Source: UBA8914 sp034002905
Lineage (GTDB): Bacteria; Pseudomonadota; Alphaproteobacteria; UBA9219
DNA length: 64,000 bases
Assembly (NCBI GenBank): GCA_034002905.1
Contig: JAVEZQ010000008.1
Location: forward strand, 15,337 to 79,336
Reading direction: 5' to 3'
Made by a program: the position numbers and the translations under genes. Below the pieces are notes generated by a model, which was given only the letters and a program-made list of their open reading frames with translations, ran no database searches and was not told the DNA's origin. This document shows, one piece after another, positions 42,730-52,278 of the stretch. Positions within the stretch are counted from its first letter, which is position 1; every line of letters begins with the position of its first letter.

Positions 42730-45486
42730 GTGCTAAGTAATATTTCATATCGGTTGTTTATTTTGCCGACATTGCTGCTTGCAGTGTTTATTGGCTCATT
42801 TGCTGTGGCCGAGTCGCGCAAGATGGGTAATGACGAGCGAATCCGTTTGGTGATTGAGGATCCCGTTACCAATCTGGCACATCGTCTTGAACATGCTGCA
42901 TGGCGGATGGAAAGCATTTTCGAGAGCTACAAAACCTCAATTGCAGAAGGAAAAAACAAAGATCTCGCAGAGTTTAAAGAGGCCTTTGTCCAGTTGAAAA
43001 AAAATGAATCAATGATGTCAGCCTATCTGTTGCTGGATCAACCGAGGGCTGAAGATTATCTTCACGAACTTGACCAAATGACGCGTATACGCGAGAATAT
43101 GCGCCGCATTGACAAATACATTGGACAAGACACGATATTGACGGCCAAAAGTTGGAGCGTGGTCAAGGACTACATGGCCTTGATCCTTGCGGATTCGCAT
43201 AATTTGGGCACATCAATCAAAAACAAACATCAACAAAGTCTATCGAGCCTTTTAAAAACAATAGCCAAAGACGAAAACCATCGCACGATTCTTACCATTT
43301 TCATTTTTATAGTGGGTATTGCCTTGATCCTTGTCTTGTTGGATATTGTCTATCATTTTAAGTCGAACGCTGAACGAGCACAAGCGGCAGAACGCTATAA
43401 TGCCCTATTTGCTGGGGCCCTTCATAATACGCGTGTCGGTGTTCTTATCCGGGATATGCAAAATTCCAATCATCCTGTTGTGTACATCAACGAAGCCTTT
43501 ACGGTGCTTACAGGATATAAACAGGAAGACCTTGTTTCCGAGAACAGCGAATTTTTGTTTGGGTGGAATACGGCTTCTTCGATTGTGAACGCATTTAGGA
43601 GAACAATAAGTCTGCATGAAACATCAACATTCGATTGTTTGTTGTATAGAAAAGATGGCTCGCCTTTTTGGGTGGAATGGCATTTAAGTCCCATGTTCAA
43701 TGAAAAAGGAGAAATCACATACTATGTCAGCCTGTTTAATGATATTTCAGCCTTCCGTCAGGCGCAGGAGGAGTTAATTCAGGCAAAGGCGTTGGCAGAG
43801 CGCGCCAGTGCCGTCAAAACGAGTTTTTTGGCCATGATGAGCCACGAAATTCGGACACCAATCAACGGCATTTTAGGTGTTATCAGGCTCATGATGGAAA
43901 CCAATCTTGATAAAGAGCAACAGCACCTTCTTGGCATCGCTCGAACGTCGAGTAATGCGCTTCACAGCATTATCAACGACATTCTTGACTATGCAAAAAT
44001 GGAAGCAGGCAGGGTTGAGATTGTTGACGAGGCCTTTTCATTGTCGGAATTGGTTTTTGAAATTGAAGAGTTTGGCAAGTCTCTCCTCATAGATAAGGGC
44101 GTGCGAATGGATAGTTTCGTAATGACAGGCGAGGCGGATATTGTTGTGGGGGACCCTAGCCGTCTGCGCCAGATATTGCTTAACTTGCTTTCAAACGCCA
44201 TAAAATTTACCGATCAGGGCACAATAACGGTCCGTGTTCTTTCAATGATGGAACAGCAGGTGAAGGGATTACCGGGCGTATTGATGCGTTTCGAGGTACA
44301 GGATTCGGGGATCGGTATTAATCCGGATGACCAGTCCAAGTTGTTTCAGGAATTTAATCAGGTTGAACGTTCTTTCAGTCGTCGTTATGGCGGAACGGGA
44401 TTGGGCTTGGCTATTTGCCGACGTCTTGTTGCCATGATGGGAGGAGAGATAGGGGTCGAAAGTCAGGTCGGCACGGGAAGCAAGTTTTGGTTTATGATCC
44501 CGATGCGGACGGCACAGGCCAGTGATCTTGTATGCGAGTTGCCACTTGCTGAGCGTAAGAAAAATGCGGTTGCAAAGCATCCGTCCGAGATAACGATTCT
44601 TTTGGCCGAAGACAATGAGACGAACCGTCTTGTCGCAAAAAAATACCTTGAGAAAATAGGATTTCACGTTGACGAAGCTGTTAATGGTGTTCAGGCGGTA
44701 AATCTTGCGCGGGCAAAGCAGTACGATTTGATCCTTATGGATGTTTCAATGCCAGAGATGGACGGAATGATGGCCTCGTTTCAAATACGCGCCATTGGCG
44801 AGGGGTATGCCCAGACACCGATTATAGCCTTGACGGCTCATGTTATGGCTGGCGATCGGGATTTGTGTCTTTCCGCCGGAATGAATGATTATCTGAACAA
44901 GCCAATCGATTATGACGTCTTTATCAAAACGCTAGATCGTTGGTTGCACCTAGAGTTGGCTCATAACGTTTTGGCGCGTGATCGAGATAATGGCCTCTGC
45001 GGTTTCCCTGCACAGGAGAAGAGAGAGCAAGGGGAAATGGATCGGAGCGTATCTGATGCCTCATCCACAGAGATGCAGCCTGCCCTTGTTGGAACGCTGG
45101 GGTACTATACTAAAAAATATCCCTTGTTTGATCCAACCGTGCTTGAGCGGATGAGGGATACGCTTGGTGGTGATGTTGTGCAGCAAGTCACGGACGTCTT
45201 TTTAAAAGATTCCAAGAAAAGAATAGCTGAACTTGACACGGCGAACGATTACAGCCACCTGCAGGACTTGGCACACACTATGAAAAGTTGTTGCGGCAAT
45301 TGCGGCCTAACCCGTTTAAGCCATGCCATGGCTGATCTTGAGGCTGCGGCGGGCAAGGGGGATATCGCACAGATTAGAGAAATTCAACCTTTGCTTATGG
45401 GGCTGTACCAAGAGTCTATTCATGCCTTACTTGAGGGGCGCACAACATATTTTAGTAATCAAGAGGCCCCAGAGGCTATATCATGA
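42730..45486 (+). CDS. Hybrid sensor histidine kinase (PAS, HisKA, HATPase, receiver, HPt)
   Basis: A 918-residue membrane kinase. Two membrane helices (about 6 to 26 and 190 to 212) bracket a periplasmic helical sensor of the DAHL/four-helix kind. A PAS domain follows (about 225 to 345), then the HisKA domain with H372 in MMSHEIRTP, an HATPase with NAIKFTDQG, FNQVERS and GTGLGLAI, a receiver with D671 (LILMDVSMPEMD) and an HPt domain with H849 (LAHTMKSCCG). All phosphorelay residues are intact, so a phosphorelay to an external regulator is expected. No partner regulator is adjacent. GTG start. Confidence 0.93.
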   Translation: MLSNISYRLFILPTLLLAVFIGSFAVAESRKMGNDERIRLVIEDPVTNLAHRLEHAAWRMESIFESYKTSIAEGKNKDLAEFKEAFVQLKKNESMMSAYLLLDQPRAEDYLHELDQMTRIRENMRRIDKYIGQDTILTAKSWSVVKDYMALILADSHNLGTSIKNKHQQSLSSLLKTIAKDENHRTILTIFIFIVGIALILVLLDIVYHFKSNAERAQAAERYNALFAGALHNTRVGVLIRDMQNSNHPVVYINEAFTVLTGYKQEDLVSENSEFLFGWNTASSIVNAFRRTISLHETSTFDCLLYRKDGSPFWVEWHLSPMFNEKGEITYYVSLFNDISAFRQAQEELIQAKALAERASAVKTSFLAMMSHEIRTPINGILGVIRLMMETNLDKEQQHLLGIARTSSNALHSIINDILDYAKMEAGRVEIVDEAFSLSELVFEIEEFGKSLLIDKGVRMDSFVMTGEADIVVGDPSRLRQILLNLLSNAIKFTDQGTITVRVLSMMEQQVKGLPGVLMRFEVQDSGIGINPDDQSKLFQEFNQVERSFSRRYGGTGLGLAICRRLVAMMGGEIGVESQVGTGSKFWFMIPMRTAQASDLVCELPLAERKKNAVAKHPSEITILLAEDNETNRLVAKKYLEKIGFHVDEAVNGVQAVNLARAKQYDLILMDVSMPEMDGMMASFQIRAIGEGYAQTPIIALTAHVMAGDRDLCLSAGMNDYLNKPIDYDVFIKTLDRWLHLELAHNVLARDRDNGLCGFPAQEKREQGEMDRSVSDASSTEMQPALVGTLGYYTKKYPLFDPTVLERMRDTLGGDVVQQVTDVFLKDSKKRIAELDTANDYSHLQDLAHTMKSCCGNCGLTRLSHAMADLEAAAGKGDIAQIREIQPLLMGLYQESIHALLEGRTTYFSNQEAPEAIS

Positions 45487-45587
45487 AATCTTTCCTTGAA
45501 GAGCTCGGTTGTTAACCATAAGATGTCTTGCGAATCGCGCCATTCGTTGCCCATTCCTTAGCCTTCCTTTGCCTTGACGGGGTTTTT

Positions 45588-47615
45588 ATGAACGCCGAGA
45601 TCGCTCTAACCCTTTATGAGACTCCAGAGACCGAGGATGGCGTCATCCATATCGATTTGTCGGATATGCGCCAACTTGGCGTGATAACTGGCGATGTTAT
45701 TGCGGTAGAAGGGGAGCGCCGGGTTCATTTGTTTGTTCAGCCAGCATTGATGGGAGACCGGAACCAGAGGCTTGCGCGAGTCAGTTCGCTGACGGCCAAA
45801 AATCTGGGATACACGTCTGGTCAGCGCGTCCGTCTCTTGCCTGACCGCTATCGCTTGCCTATTGCAGAATTGGTTACGCTCCAGACCGAGGATGATATTG
45901 ACCAAATTCATGTCGTGGCCCGCCAAAGACAGATCGGAACGGCTTGGGGGCGACACCCCATTTCGGAGGGTGACGAACTCCGCGTGCCGACGCTTGATCG
46001 TTACGATTTGCGGGTCAAGGTTACGGCCCTTCAACCGGCCGGACCCGTGCAAATAGGCAGCACCACAGAGTTTGTGATTACGTCACAACGGCTTGTAGAC
46101 ACGCGATCCATTAAAATTGGAGGTATGCGAGAGACTTATCGTTTGTGTCAGTCTTTTGCCAAAGCCCGTTTTACAAAGAGCCCCAATGCTTCACCAAGTA
46201 CCATCTTGTTGTCGGGGCCGTCAGGATGCGGCAAGGCGCGAATGCTTGCACGCTTGGCACAGGATATGGGGGTGGCATATCACGTTTTGGATGCGCAGAA
46301 GTTGATGGATCGCTGGCTGGCGCGTACGCCCCCTGATTTAACCGGTTATTTAGTCGATCTGGGAAAGCGCGGAAAGACGATCCTTGTTTTTGATCATCTT
46401 GAGGTTCTGGAGAGCAAGTCGAACCAAACGTCGACGATTGCGGCTGCGGCAAGCTCTGTTACGGGGCAGATCTGTTCGATTTTAGAAGAAATGCCAACAC
46501 AGCCAACCATACTAGTTTTTGGTGTCTGTTCTGGAGAGCTGGCCCCTCGGATTGCGCATGCACAGCTCTTTGATTTTATTCATACGGTTGATGCGCCGAA
46601 CCGATGGTCGCGTGGCGAGATTTTACAACTTGCTGTACAGGCGCAATCTGTTGCGGATGATGTTGATCTTTCGGCATTGTCTGCGATGACGGGCGGGATG
46701 ACGGCACGTGAATTGAACTATCTTGTCAAATCCGCCTCTTTGCTTGCTGCTGGCGCAAAAATTTCGACATCGGATTTTATTGCTGCGTTGAGATTGATGC
46801 CGATCCCAGATCGGGCAAACATTCGGTGCGACATTCCCACAACCATATGGGACGAACTGGCAGGGCTTGACGATGTCAAACAGTTGCTGCTTGAAACCGT
46901 GCCATGGTCGCTCAAATATAATGATCGCTTTGTTCGGGCGGGGGTACGCCCGCCACGCTCGATTTTGCTCTCGGGTGGCCCAGGAACAGGAAAGACTTCC
47001 CTCATCCGTGCCTTGGCATCGCGGTTGCCAATAAATTTTGTTGAGATCGTTTGTCCGGTACTGTCCTCACGCCATGATCGCGAGGGGCTGGATTTGGTGC
47101 AGGAGGCCTTTGCCTTGGCGCGGCGTAAAGCGCCATGTGTCCTCTTTTTTGATGATATCGACGCGTTATTTGAAGGGCATGATAATCTGCCACCGGATTC
47201 TTTCGGGTTTGGCTCTGCGGTAACCCAGCTTTTGATCGAGTTGGATGCCATTGCAACTTTACCTGGCGTTGTGGTCATTGCTGCGACGAACCGCCCCGAT
47301 CGTCTAAACAGCGAGATTATGCGTCCGGGCCGTTTTGATTTTGCCTTGACTCTACCTATGCCCGACATGCCCGCCCGCAAAAAGATATTGCAGATTCACG
47401 CGCGCAAGCTTCTTTTGGCGGAAAATATTGATTTTGATCGTCTGGCGTCGGGGATGCATGGGATGTCTCCTGCCGATATTGCGGCTTTGTGCAACAGGGT
47501 TGGCATGATGGCCTTGCGCCAGTCTTTGGCGATATCGACGGAAGACGGTGATCCTCTGACGGTTGTAACCGCTGAATTGTTCGAACAGGCGCTGCGGGGA
47601 CGCAACAAGGGTTAG
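45588..47615 (+). CDS. Cdc48/p97-like double AAA ATPase with a degenerate D1 site
   Basis: A 675-residue protein with the plan of archaeal VAT and eukaryotic Cdc48: an N-domain (about 1 to 175, double-psi-barrel-like), D1 and D2. D1 Walker A is GPSGCGKA (G210 to A217, with Ala for Ser/Thr), and Walker B is FDHLE (D269-H270 in place of DE), so D1 is probably unable to hydrolyse ATP. D2 has GGPGTGKT (G463 to T470), FFDDID (D522-D523) and an intact RPGRFD arginine finger. Substrate unfolding is inferred. It lies between the hybrid kinase and mreC. The start is ATG 45588. Confidence 0.82.
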   Translation: MNAEIALTLYETPETEDGVIHIDLSDMRQLGVITGDVIAVEGERRVHLFVQPALMGDRNQRLARVSSLTAKNLGYTSGQRVRLLPDRYRLPIAELVTLQTEDDIDQIHVVARQRQIGTAWGRHPISEGDELRVPTLDRYDLRVKVTALQPAGPVQIGSTTEFVITSQRLVDTRSIKIGGMRETYRLCQSFAKARFTKSPNASPSTILLSGPSGCGKARMLARLAQDMGVAYHVLDAQKLMDRWLARTPPDLTGYLVDLGKRGKTILVFDHLEVLESKSNQTSTIAAAASSVTGQICSILEEMPTQPTILVFGVCSGELAPRIAHAQLFDFIHTVDAPNRWSRGEILQLAVQAQSVADDVDLSALSAMTGGMTARELNYLVKSASLLAAGAKISTSDFIAALRLMPIPDRANIRCDIPTTIWDELAGLDDVKQLLLETVPWSLKYNDRFVRAGVRPPRSILLSGGPGTGKTSLIRALASRLPINFVEIVCPVLSSRHDREGLDLVQEAFALARRKAPCVLFFDDIDALFEGHDNLPPDSFGFGSAVTQLLIELDAIATLPGVVVIAATNRPDRLNSEIMRPGRFDFALTLPMPDMPARKKILQIHARKLLLAENIDFDRLASGMHGMSPADIAALCNRVGMMALRQSLAISTEDGDPLTVVTAELFEQALRGRNKG

Positions 47616-47665
47616 TAAGCGAATCACAGCGGATCGAAAAAACGTTAAAAAAGATAAAAACGGGG

Positions 47666-47694
47666 TTGGCTGGAATCGTGAATGGTATTATATT
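47666..47694 (+). promoter_or_regulatory. Candidate promoter of the mreC-mreD-PBP2 operon
   Basis: TTGGCT (47666), a 17-base spacer and TATATT (47689 to 47694) lie about 66 bases before the mreC GTG. A short GGCA-TGCC hairpin with a T-rich tail (about 47713 to 47733) follows it and could act as an attenuator. Both are by-eye calls. Confidence 0.4.
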
Positions 47695-47760
47695 CTCGAA
47701 ACGGTTTTTTGTGGCATGGTGCCTTTTCTTTTTAATCTCACGCTATTAGGACGTTTCTAG

Positions 47761-48651
47761 GTGCATACACGTCGTACGGGATGGGTGTATACAACGGCCT
47801 TGTCATGGAGAGCGGTCGCCCATCGCTTTTCTTATGCTTTGTTCCTGTTCCTGTCGATTGGCCTCATTTTTCTTGGCCAGTATCAACCTATGGTAGTAAA
47901 TACGGCACGTGCTCGTGTAGTTGATGGTGTTGGCCCCATTCTGGATATTCTTTCCCAGCCCATGGCCATGATAGATACAATGTCAAGCCGTGTTCAATCT
48001 TACCGCAGCCTTATGGCCGAGAATGCCCGTCTTCGCGTTGAAAACGCACTTCTGGTTCGTTGGCAGAACACGGCGCTTGCCTTGGAAAGCCAAAACAAGG
48101 AGTTGCGCGAGCTTCTGAAATACAAGCCCGAACCTTCCTTGGCCTTTATCTCGGCACGTGTAATTGGCGATACGGGGACGGCTTTTGTTCGGTCCCTTAT
48201 CGTGACGGCAGGACGGTTGCAGGGGGTCAAGCAGGGAATGGCGGCTATGACGGGCGAAGGGCTCATTGGTCGTGTGGTTGAGGTCGGAGAGTGGACGTCG
48301 CGTATTCTGCTGATTACGGATATGACGTCGCGTATTCCTGTTATGGTCATGGGATCAGGTGATCATGCGATATTGACCGGGGATAATTCTTTGACACCAA
48401 AACTTATGTATTTGCCGCAAGATGCAGATGTCCGACCCGGTATGCGCGTCATGACGTCTGGGCATGGCGGGGTCTTTCCACCGAACCTTCCCGTAGGTGT
48501 GATTGCGCGGATGGATCATGGGGAAATACAGGTTGTGCCGATGACATCGCTGGGCCGTATCAACCAGATCCGTCTGGTTGATTTTGGTCTTGTCGCCGGG
48601 GAGTTTAACCCGATGACCGAAAAGCTTCAATCGGACAAGACGGCACCTTGA
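47761..48651 (+). CDS. mreC: Rod shape-determining protein MreC
   Basis: A 296-residue bitopic protein of the elongasome. One N-terminal helix (about 24 to 45), a coiled coil (about 75 to 120, with LRVENALL and LESQNKELRELL), then the periplasmic double beta-barrel with SARVIGD, GLIGRV and VTSGHGGVFPPNLPVGV-type motifs. It starts with GTG, with AGGAC nine bases upstream. MreB, normally immediately upstream, is absent; the Cdc48-like gene is there instead. Its stop overlaps the mreD start. Confidence 0.94.
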   Translation: MHTRRTGWVYTTALSWRAVAHRFSYALFLFLSIGLIFLGQYQPMVVNTARARVVDGVGPILDILSQPMAMIDTMSSRVQSYRSLMAENARLRVENALLVRWQNTALALESQNKELRELLKYKPEPSLAFISARVIGDTGTAFVRSLIVTAGRLQGVKQGMAAMTGEGLIGRVVEVGEWTSRILLITDMTSRIPVMVMGSGDHAILTGDNSLTPKLMYLPQDADVRPGMRVMTSGHGGVFPPNLPVGVIARMDHGEIQVVPMTSLGRINQIRLVDFGLVAGEFNPMTEKLQSDKTAP

Positions 48652-49166
48652 TGCCACCCGTTTCAGAAAACAAGACAGTTTACTTTGCGCGCAGTTTGTT
48701 GCCATTTTTGACGACGTTGGCAATGGTTCTCGCCGGTGTCATGGTTTGGCCTGTACCTTTTCTGGGTGCGATTACACCTTCTTTCGGTCTTGTTGCTGTT
48801 TATTACTGGTCAATTCATCGGCCCGATCTTTTTCGGCCAGTGATTGTTTTTATCTTTGGCCTTCTTAACGATATTCTCCATTTTTACCCCATTGGCCTTA
48901 CGGCGGTCATTTATCTTATCATTTATCAGCTTTCCTTTAGCCAGAGGCGGTTTTTTGCCGGGCAAATTTTTTATATGCTGTGGTTTGGTTTTATTGTCGC
49001 GGCTGCGATCAATCTTGTCATTGTGTGGATAATCCTGTCGCTTAACAACCATGCGATTGTTCCTTTGTCATCTGTTCTGACGCAATTTATCTTTACCATT
49101 ATTCTCTTTCCTTTTCCTGCGTGGCTTTTAATCCGGCTACAGCGCCTTTTTCTTTCAAAAGAGTAG
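48651..49166 (+). CDS. mreD: Rod shape-determining protein MreD
   Basis: A 171-residue polytopic protein with about five hydrophobic helices and few charged loops. The family is poorly conserved; identification rests on size, topology, FGLVAVYYWSIHRPD and FIFGLLNDI-type motifs, and the mreC-mreD-PBP2 order. The ATG at 48651 overlaps the mreC stop as TGATG. It works with MreC and PBP2 in lateral wall synthesis. Confidence 0.92.
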   Translation: MPPVSENKTVYFARSLLPFLTTLAMVLAGVMVWPVPFLGAITPSFGLVAVYYWSIHRPDLFRPVIVFIFGLLNDILHFYPIGLTAVIYLIIYQLSFSQRRFFAGQIFYMLWFGFIVAAAINLVIVWIILSLNNHAIVPLSSVLTQFIFTIILFPFPAWLLIRLQRLFLSKE

Positions 49167-49169
49167 ATC

Positions 49170-51041
49170 ATGAGCAGGGACACCGAAAAAGTTCGGTTGT
49201 TTACGCGGCGAGCCGTTCTTGTCGGAGGTTTGCAGTTTGGCGTGCTATCCGCATTGGCAGGACGACTTTACTACCTGCAGATATTGCAGAAGGAACGGTT
49301 TAGTACGCTAGCGGAAGACAATCGGGTTAATGTGCGTCTGATTGCGCCGCCGCGTGGCCAGATTACAGATCGGAACAGAACGCTTCTTGCGATCAATCAA
49401 CAAAATTATCGTTTGGTTGCCTTGCCGGAGCAGGTTGACGACCTTCAAAAACTTTTAGACAAGCTGGATCGTTTTATGCCGCTTGATGAAAACGAGCATA
49501 AACGCATCTTTAAAGACTTTAAAAATCGTGATGGCCTCAATGCGGTCTTGATCCATGACAACCTGACGTGGGAACAAGTTTCGGCCATCTCGCTCAACCT
49601 GCCTGAACTCGCGGGAACGGATATCGAAGTTGGAGAGGTGCGAACCTACCCGTTTGCTCATTTGACGACACATGTTGTCGGATATGTTGGGCCCGTTTCC
49701 CAGTACGACAAGGACAAGGGCCGTGTCAGCTTTGCTATTCCTGGTTTTCGAATTGGCAAAAGCGGAGTTGAGCGCGAATATGATGAGCCTTTGCGAGGTC
49801 AACCGGGGGATCTTCAGCTTGAGGTCAATGCGCATGGGCGCGTTGTGCGCGAACTATCGCGTAATGAGCCTGTGGCTGGCGAAGACCAACGATTAACGAT
49901 CGATATCAATCTTCAAAAAGTCTTACAGCAGCGTCTTGAGAAAGAGCAAAGTGCAGCAGGCGTTGTTATGGATGTCAAGAGTGGCGCTGTGTATGCGCTT
50001 GTTTCTCATCCATCTTATGATCCCAATCTTTTTACCTATGGGATCAGTCAGAAGGATTGGGATAGTTTGAACAACGATGAGTATGTCCCTCTATTGAATA
50101 AAGTTCTTGATGGTGTGTATGCGCCCGGTTCGACTTTCAAAATTGTGACCGCGCTTGCGGGATTGGAAGAGGGTATTATCACTCCGACAGATACGGTTTT
50201 TTGTCCCGGTCATTATGATCTTGGCAACCATAGATTTCACTGTTGGAAAAAGGGCGGGCATGGTCCCATGAATCTGACGGGGGCGTTGGCCGGCTCGTGC
50301 GATACGTATTTCTATGAAATGGGTAAGCGCATCGGGATTGATAAAATTGCTGCGATGGCCAGAAAGCTTGGCTTTGGCGAAAAAACAGGTATCGATTTTC
50401 CACATGAGCGTTCGGGGCTTGTTCCTACACGTGCTTGGAAAGTTGCAAAGCGCGGCAGTAACTGGCAGCAGGGTGAGACGTTAATTGCGGCAATTGGTCA
50501 GGGCTATTTGCTAACATCACCTATGCAATTAGCGGTCATGATGGCCCGCATTGCCAATGGGGGGTTTGCGGTCAAGCCCCATATCGTTGTTCCTCCAGAC
50601 GGAGAGTGGCGCGATGATAAACCGGACGGGAACGAGATGCGTTTCAAACAGAAGAATCTCACAACATTGTTGAATGCTCTTTCAGCTGTTGTGAACCAGC
50701 CAATCGGGACGGCTTTTGGCTCGCGCATTATGACCGAAGGTTTCGAGATGGGCGGCAAAACAGGCACATCACAGGTTCGTCGGATATCGATGGCTGAACG
50801 CGCCGGAGGTGTCATTACAAATGACGAACTGCCGTGGAAAGAAAGGGATCATGCCCTTTTTGTTGGTTTCGCCCCCGTTGATAATCCACAGTACGCTGCA
50901 GCGGTTGTGATCGAACATGGCGGCAGTGGTTCACATGCGGCTGCGCCTATTGTCCGGGATATTCTTGAGGAATGTCAGAAATTGAATGTTGCGGGTATTA
51001 CGCGTATGCCGACTGACAAAACGCCAGACAAGGCAAGCTAA
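49170..51041 (+). CDS. mrdA: Penicillin-binding protein 2 (peptidoglycan DD-transpeptidase)
   Basis: A 623-residue class B PBP that cross-links peptidoglycan in the elongasome. One N-terminal helix (about 17 to 33), a pedestal dimerisation domain (PPRGQITDRN) and the C-terminal transpeptidase domain. Active-site motifs are S321-x-x-K (GSTFK), SCD in the SxN position as usual for PBP2, and K530-T-G. It begins three bases after mreD. RodA, its frequent partner, does not follow; nagA converges and overlaps its end by four bases. Confidence 0.96.
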   Translation: MSRDTEKVRLFTRRAVLVGGLQFGVLSALAGRLYYLQILQKERFSTLAEDNRVNVRLIAPPRGQITDRNRTLLAINQQNYRLVALPEQVDDLQKLLDKLDRFMPLDENEHKRIFKDFKNRDGLNAVLIHDNLTWEQVSAISLNLPELAGTDIEVGEVRTYPFAHLTTHVVGYVGPVSQYDKDKGRVSFAIPGFRIGKSGVEREYDEPLRGQPGDLQLEVNAHGRVVRELSRNEPVAGEDQRLTIDINLQKVLQQRLEKEQSAAGVVMDVKSGAVYALVSHPSYDPNLFTYGISQKDWDSLNNDEYVPLLNKVLDGVYAPGSTFKIVTALAGLEEGIITPTDTVFCPGHYDLGNHRFHCWKKGGHGPMNLTGALAGSCDTYFYEMGKRIGIDKIAAMARKLGFGEKTGIDFPHERSGLVPTRAWKVAKRGSNWQQGETLIAAIGQGYLLTSPMQLAVMMARIANGGFAVKPHIVVPPDGEWRDDKPDGNEMRFKQKNLTTLLNALSAVVNQPIGTAFGSRIMTEGFEMGGKTGTSQVRRISMAERAGGVITNDELPWKERDHALFVGFAPVDNPQYAAAVVIEHGGSGSHAAAPIVRDILEECQKLNVAGITRMPTDKTPDKAS

Positions 51042-52192
51042 AAAACTTTCTCGCCACTTCGCCAGACGGCTGTAGCCTTGAAATTATGGTCAAGTGCAAC
51101 GATGTCTGCTTCAAAGTTTGGTAAGAGGTAACCAAACTTTTTGTCAAGGCCGAGGAAGGCTGCGGGAATGGTCGAGGCCATGCGAAGAACTGTTTCGGGC
51201 GGAAGCTTCATGCGCTTGATTGCTTCCACAACACATTCGCCCAAGGTCAGCTTGGCACCGACGATGGTTCCGCTTTCATTCACACAGATTTTGTCTTGCG
51301 GATAAGCCATTACGCCACTCATTTTGAAGGGTTGGGCCTTTTCAGCTCCTGCCGCCGGCGAGGCGTCGCTCACGAAATAGAGGCGGTCTTTTTTCTTGGC
51401 GCGAAGGGCGAGTTTGACAAGTTCGGGATCGACATGCGTGCCATCGCCGATAATTCCGCAATAGCTATCGGCATCATTCATGGCATAGACTGCAACCCCT
51501 GGGGCACGCGTGCGAATGGGCGGCATGCGGGTATAAAGATGCGTGAAGCCCCGAGCTCCTTCGGCGAGTGCAGCTTTGACCTGTTCCTGTGTGGCGTCGG
51601 TATGGCCGATGCAAACGGTGATGCCTTGTTGAACAAGTTGTCGAATTTGGCCGGGCTTGGTCCGTTCAGGCGCGAGCGTGAGGATATAGATCTCTCCATT
51701 CTTTGCTTTGTATCCGGCAAGGTCTTCGGTTGAAAGATCGCGAAGCCATTGCGCGTGATGGGCCCCTTGGTATTCCTGATTAAGATGCGGCCCTTCCTGA
51801 TGCACTCCTAGGATCGAGGGGTCTTTTGGGCGTGCAGCACGAACAGCTTCGACGGCCCGTTGTATTGCGACGCTGTCGTCGGTCACGCAGGTGGGCAGGA
51901 TACGGGTTGTCCCGGTTTTCCGGTGAGCCTGAACGATCTTGAGAACACTCTCGATGGAAGGGGTCTCGTTCAGGAGGACATTGTCCCCGCCATTGACCTG
52001 TGTATCGATAAAGCCGGGAGCCAGAATGGCATGTGGATAACTTTGCCTTTGATATCCTTCAGGAATGGCCGTAATCGGGACAAGATCGACGATTCGGCCC
52101 GCTTTAACCAAGAGAGCCTGCTGTTCGATAAAGGTTTCTCCGGTAAAGAGGATCGCGTCCGTGAGGGCAAAGGGGGTGTGGGTGTCGGGCAT
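51038..52192 (-). CDS. nagA: N-acetylglucosamine-6-phosphate deacetylase
   Basis: A 384-residue amidohydrolase that deacetylates GlcNAc-6-phosphate to glucosamine-6-phosphate in amino-sugar and cell-wall recycling. PGFIDTQVNGGDN corresponds to the Gln-x-Asn variant of the metal motif in E. coli NagA. HQEGPHLNQEYQGAH, the metal ligands in CIGHTDATQEQ and the catalytic aspartate in VSDASPAAG are present. No nagB or PTS gene is adjacent, so it may serve recycling rather than uptake. Ends in a four-base convergent overlap with the PBP2 gene. Confidence 0.94.
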   Translation of the reverse strand: MPDTHTPFALTDAILFTGETFIEQQALLVKAGRIVDLVPITAIPEGYQRQSYPHAILAPGFIDTQVNGGDNVLLNETPSIESVLKIVQAHRKTGTTRILPTCVTDDSVAIQRAVEAVRAARPKDPSILGVHQEGPHLNQEYQGAHHAQWLRDLSTEDLAGYKAKNGEIYILTLAPERTKPGQIRQLVQQGITVCIGHTDATQEQVKAALAEGARGFTHLYTRMPPIRTRAPGVAVYAMNDADSYCGIIGDGTHVDPELVKLALRAKKKDRLYFVSDASPAAGAEKAQPFKMSGVMAYPQDKICVNESGTIVGAKLTLGECVVEAIKRMKLPPETVLRMASTIPAAFLGLDKKFGYLLPNFEADIVALDHNFKATAVWRSGEKVF

Positions 52193-52278
52193 TACTTGCG
52201 TGGGCCTTTAGGCTGGGTTAGTATGGCCTCTCGCCAGATTCTGGCGGAACTCATATGATTTTCTCCAAGGTGAAGAAT

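Noticed and set aside
46718..47380. 220-codon minus-strand frame inside the Cdc48-like gene
   Set aside because: It is fully antisense to the D2 domain, whose motifs are intact, and shows the Ser/Arg bias of a shadow frame.
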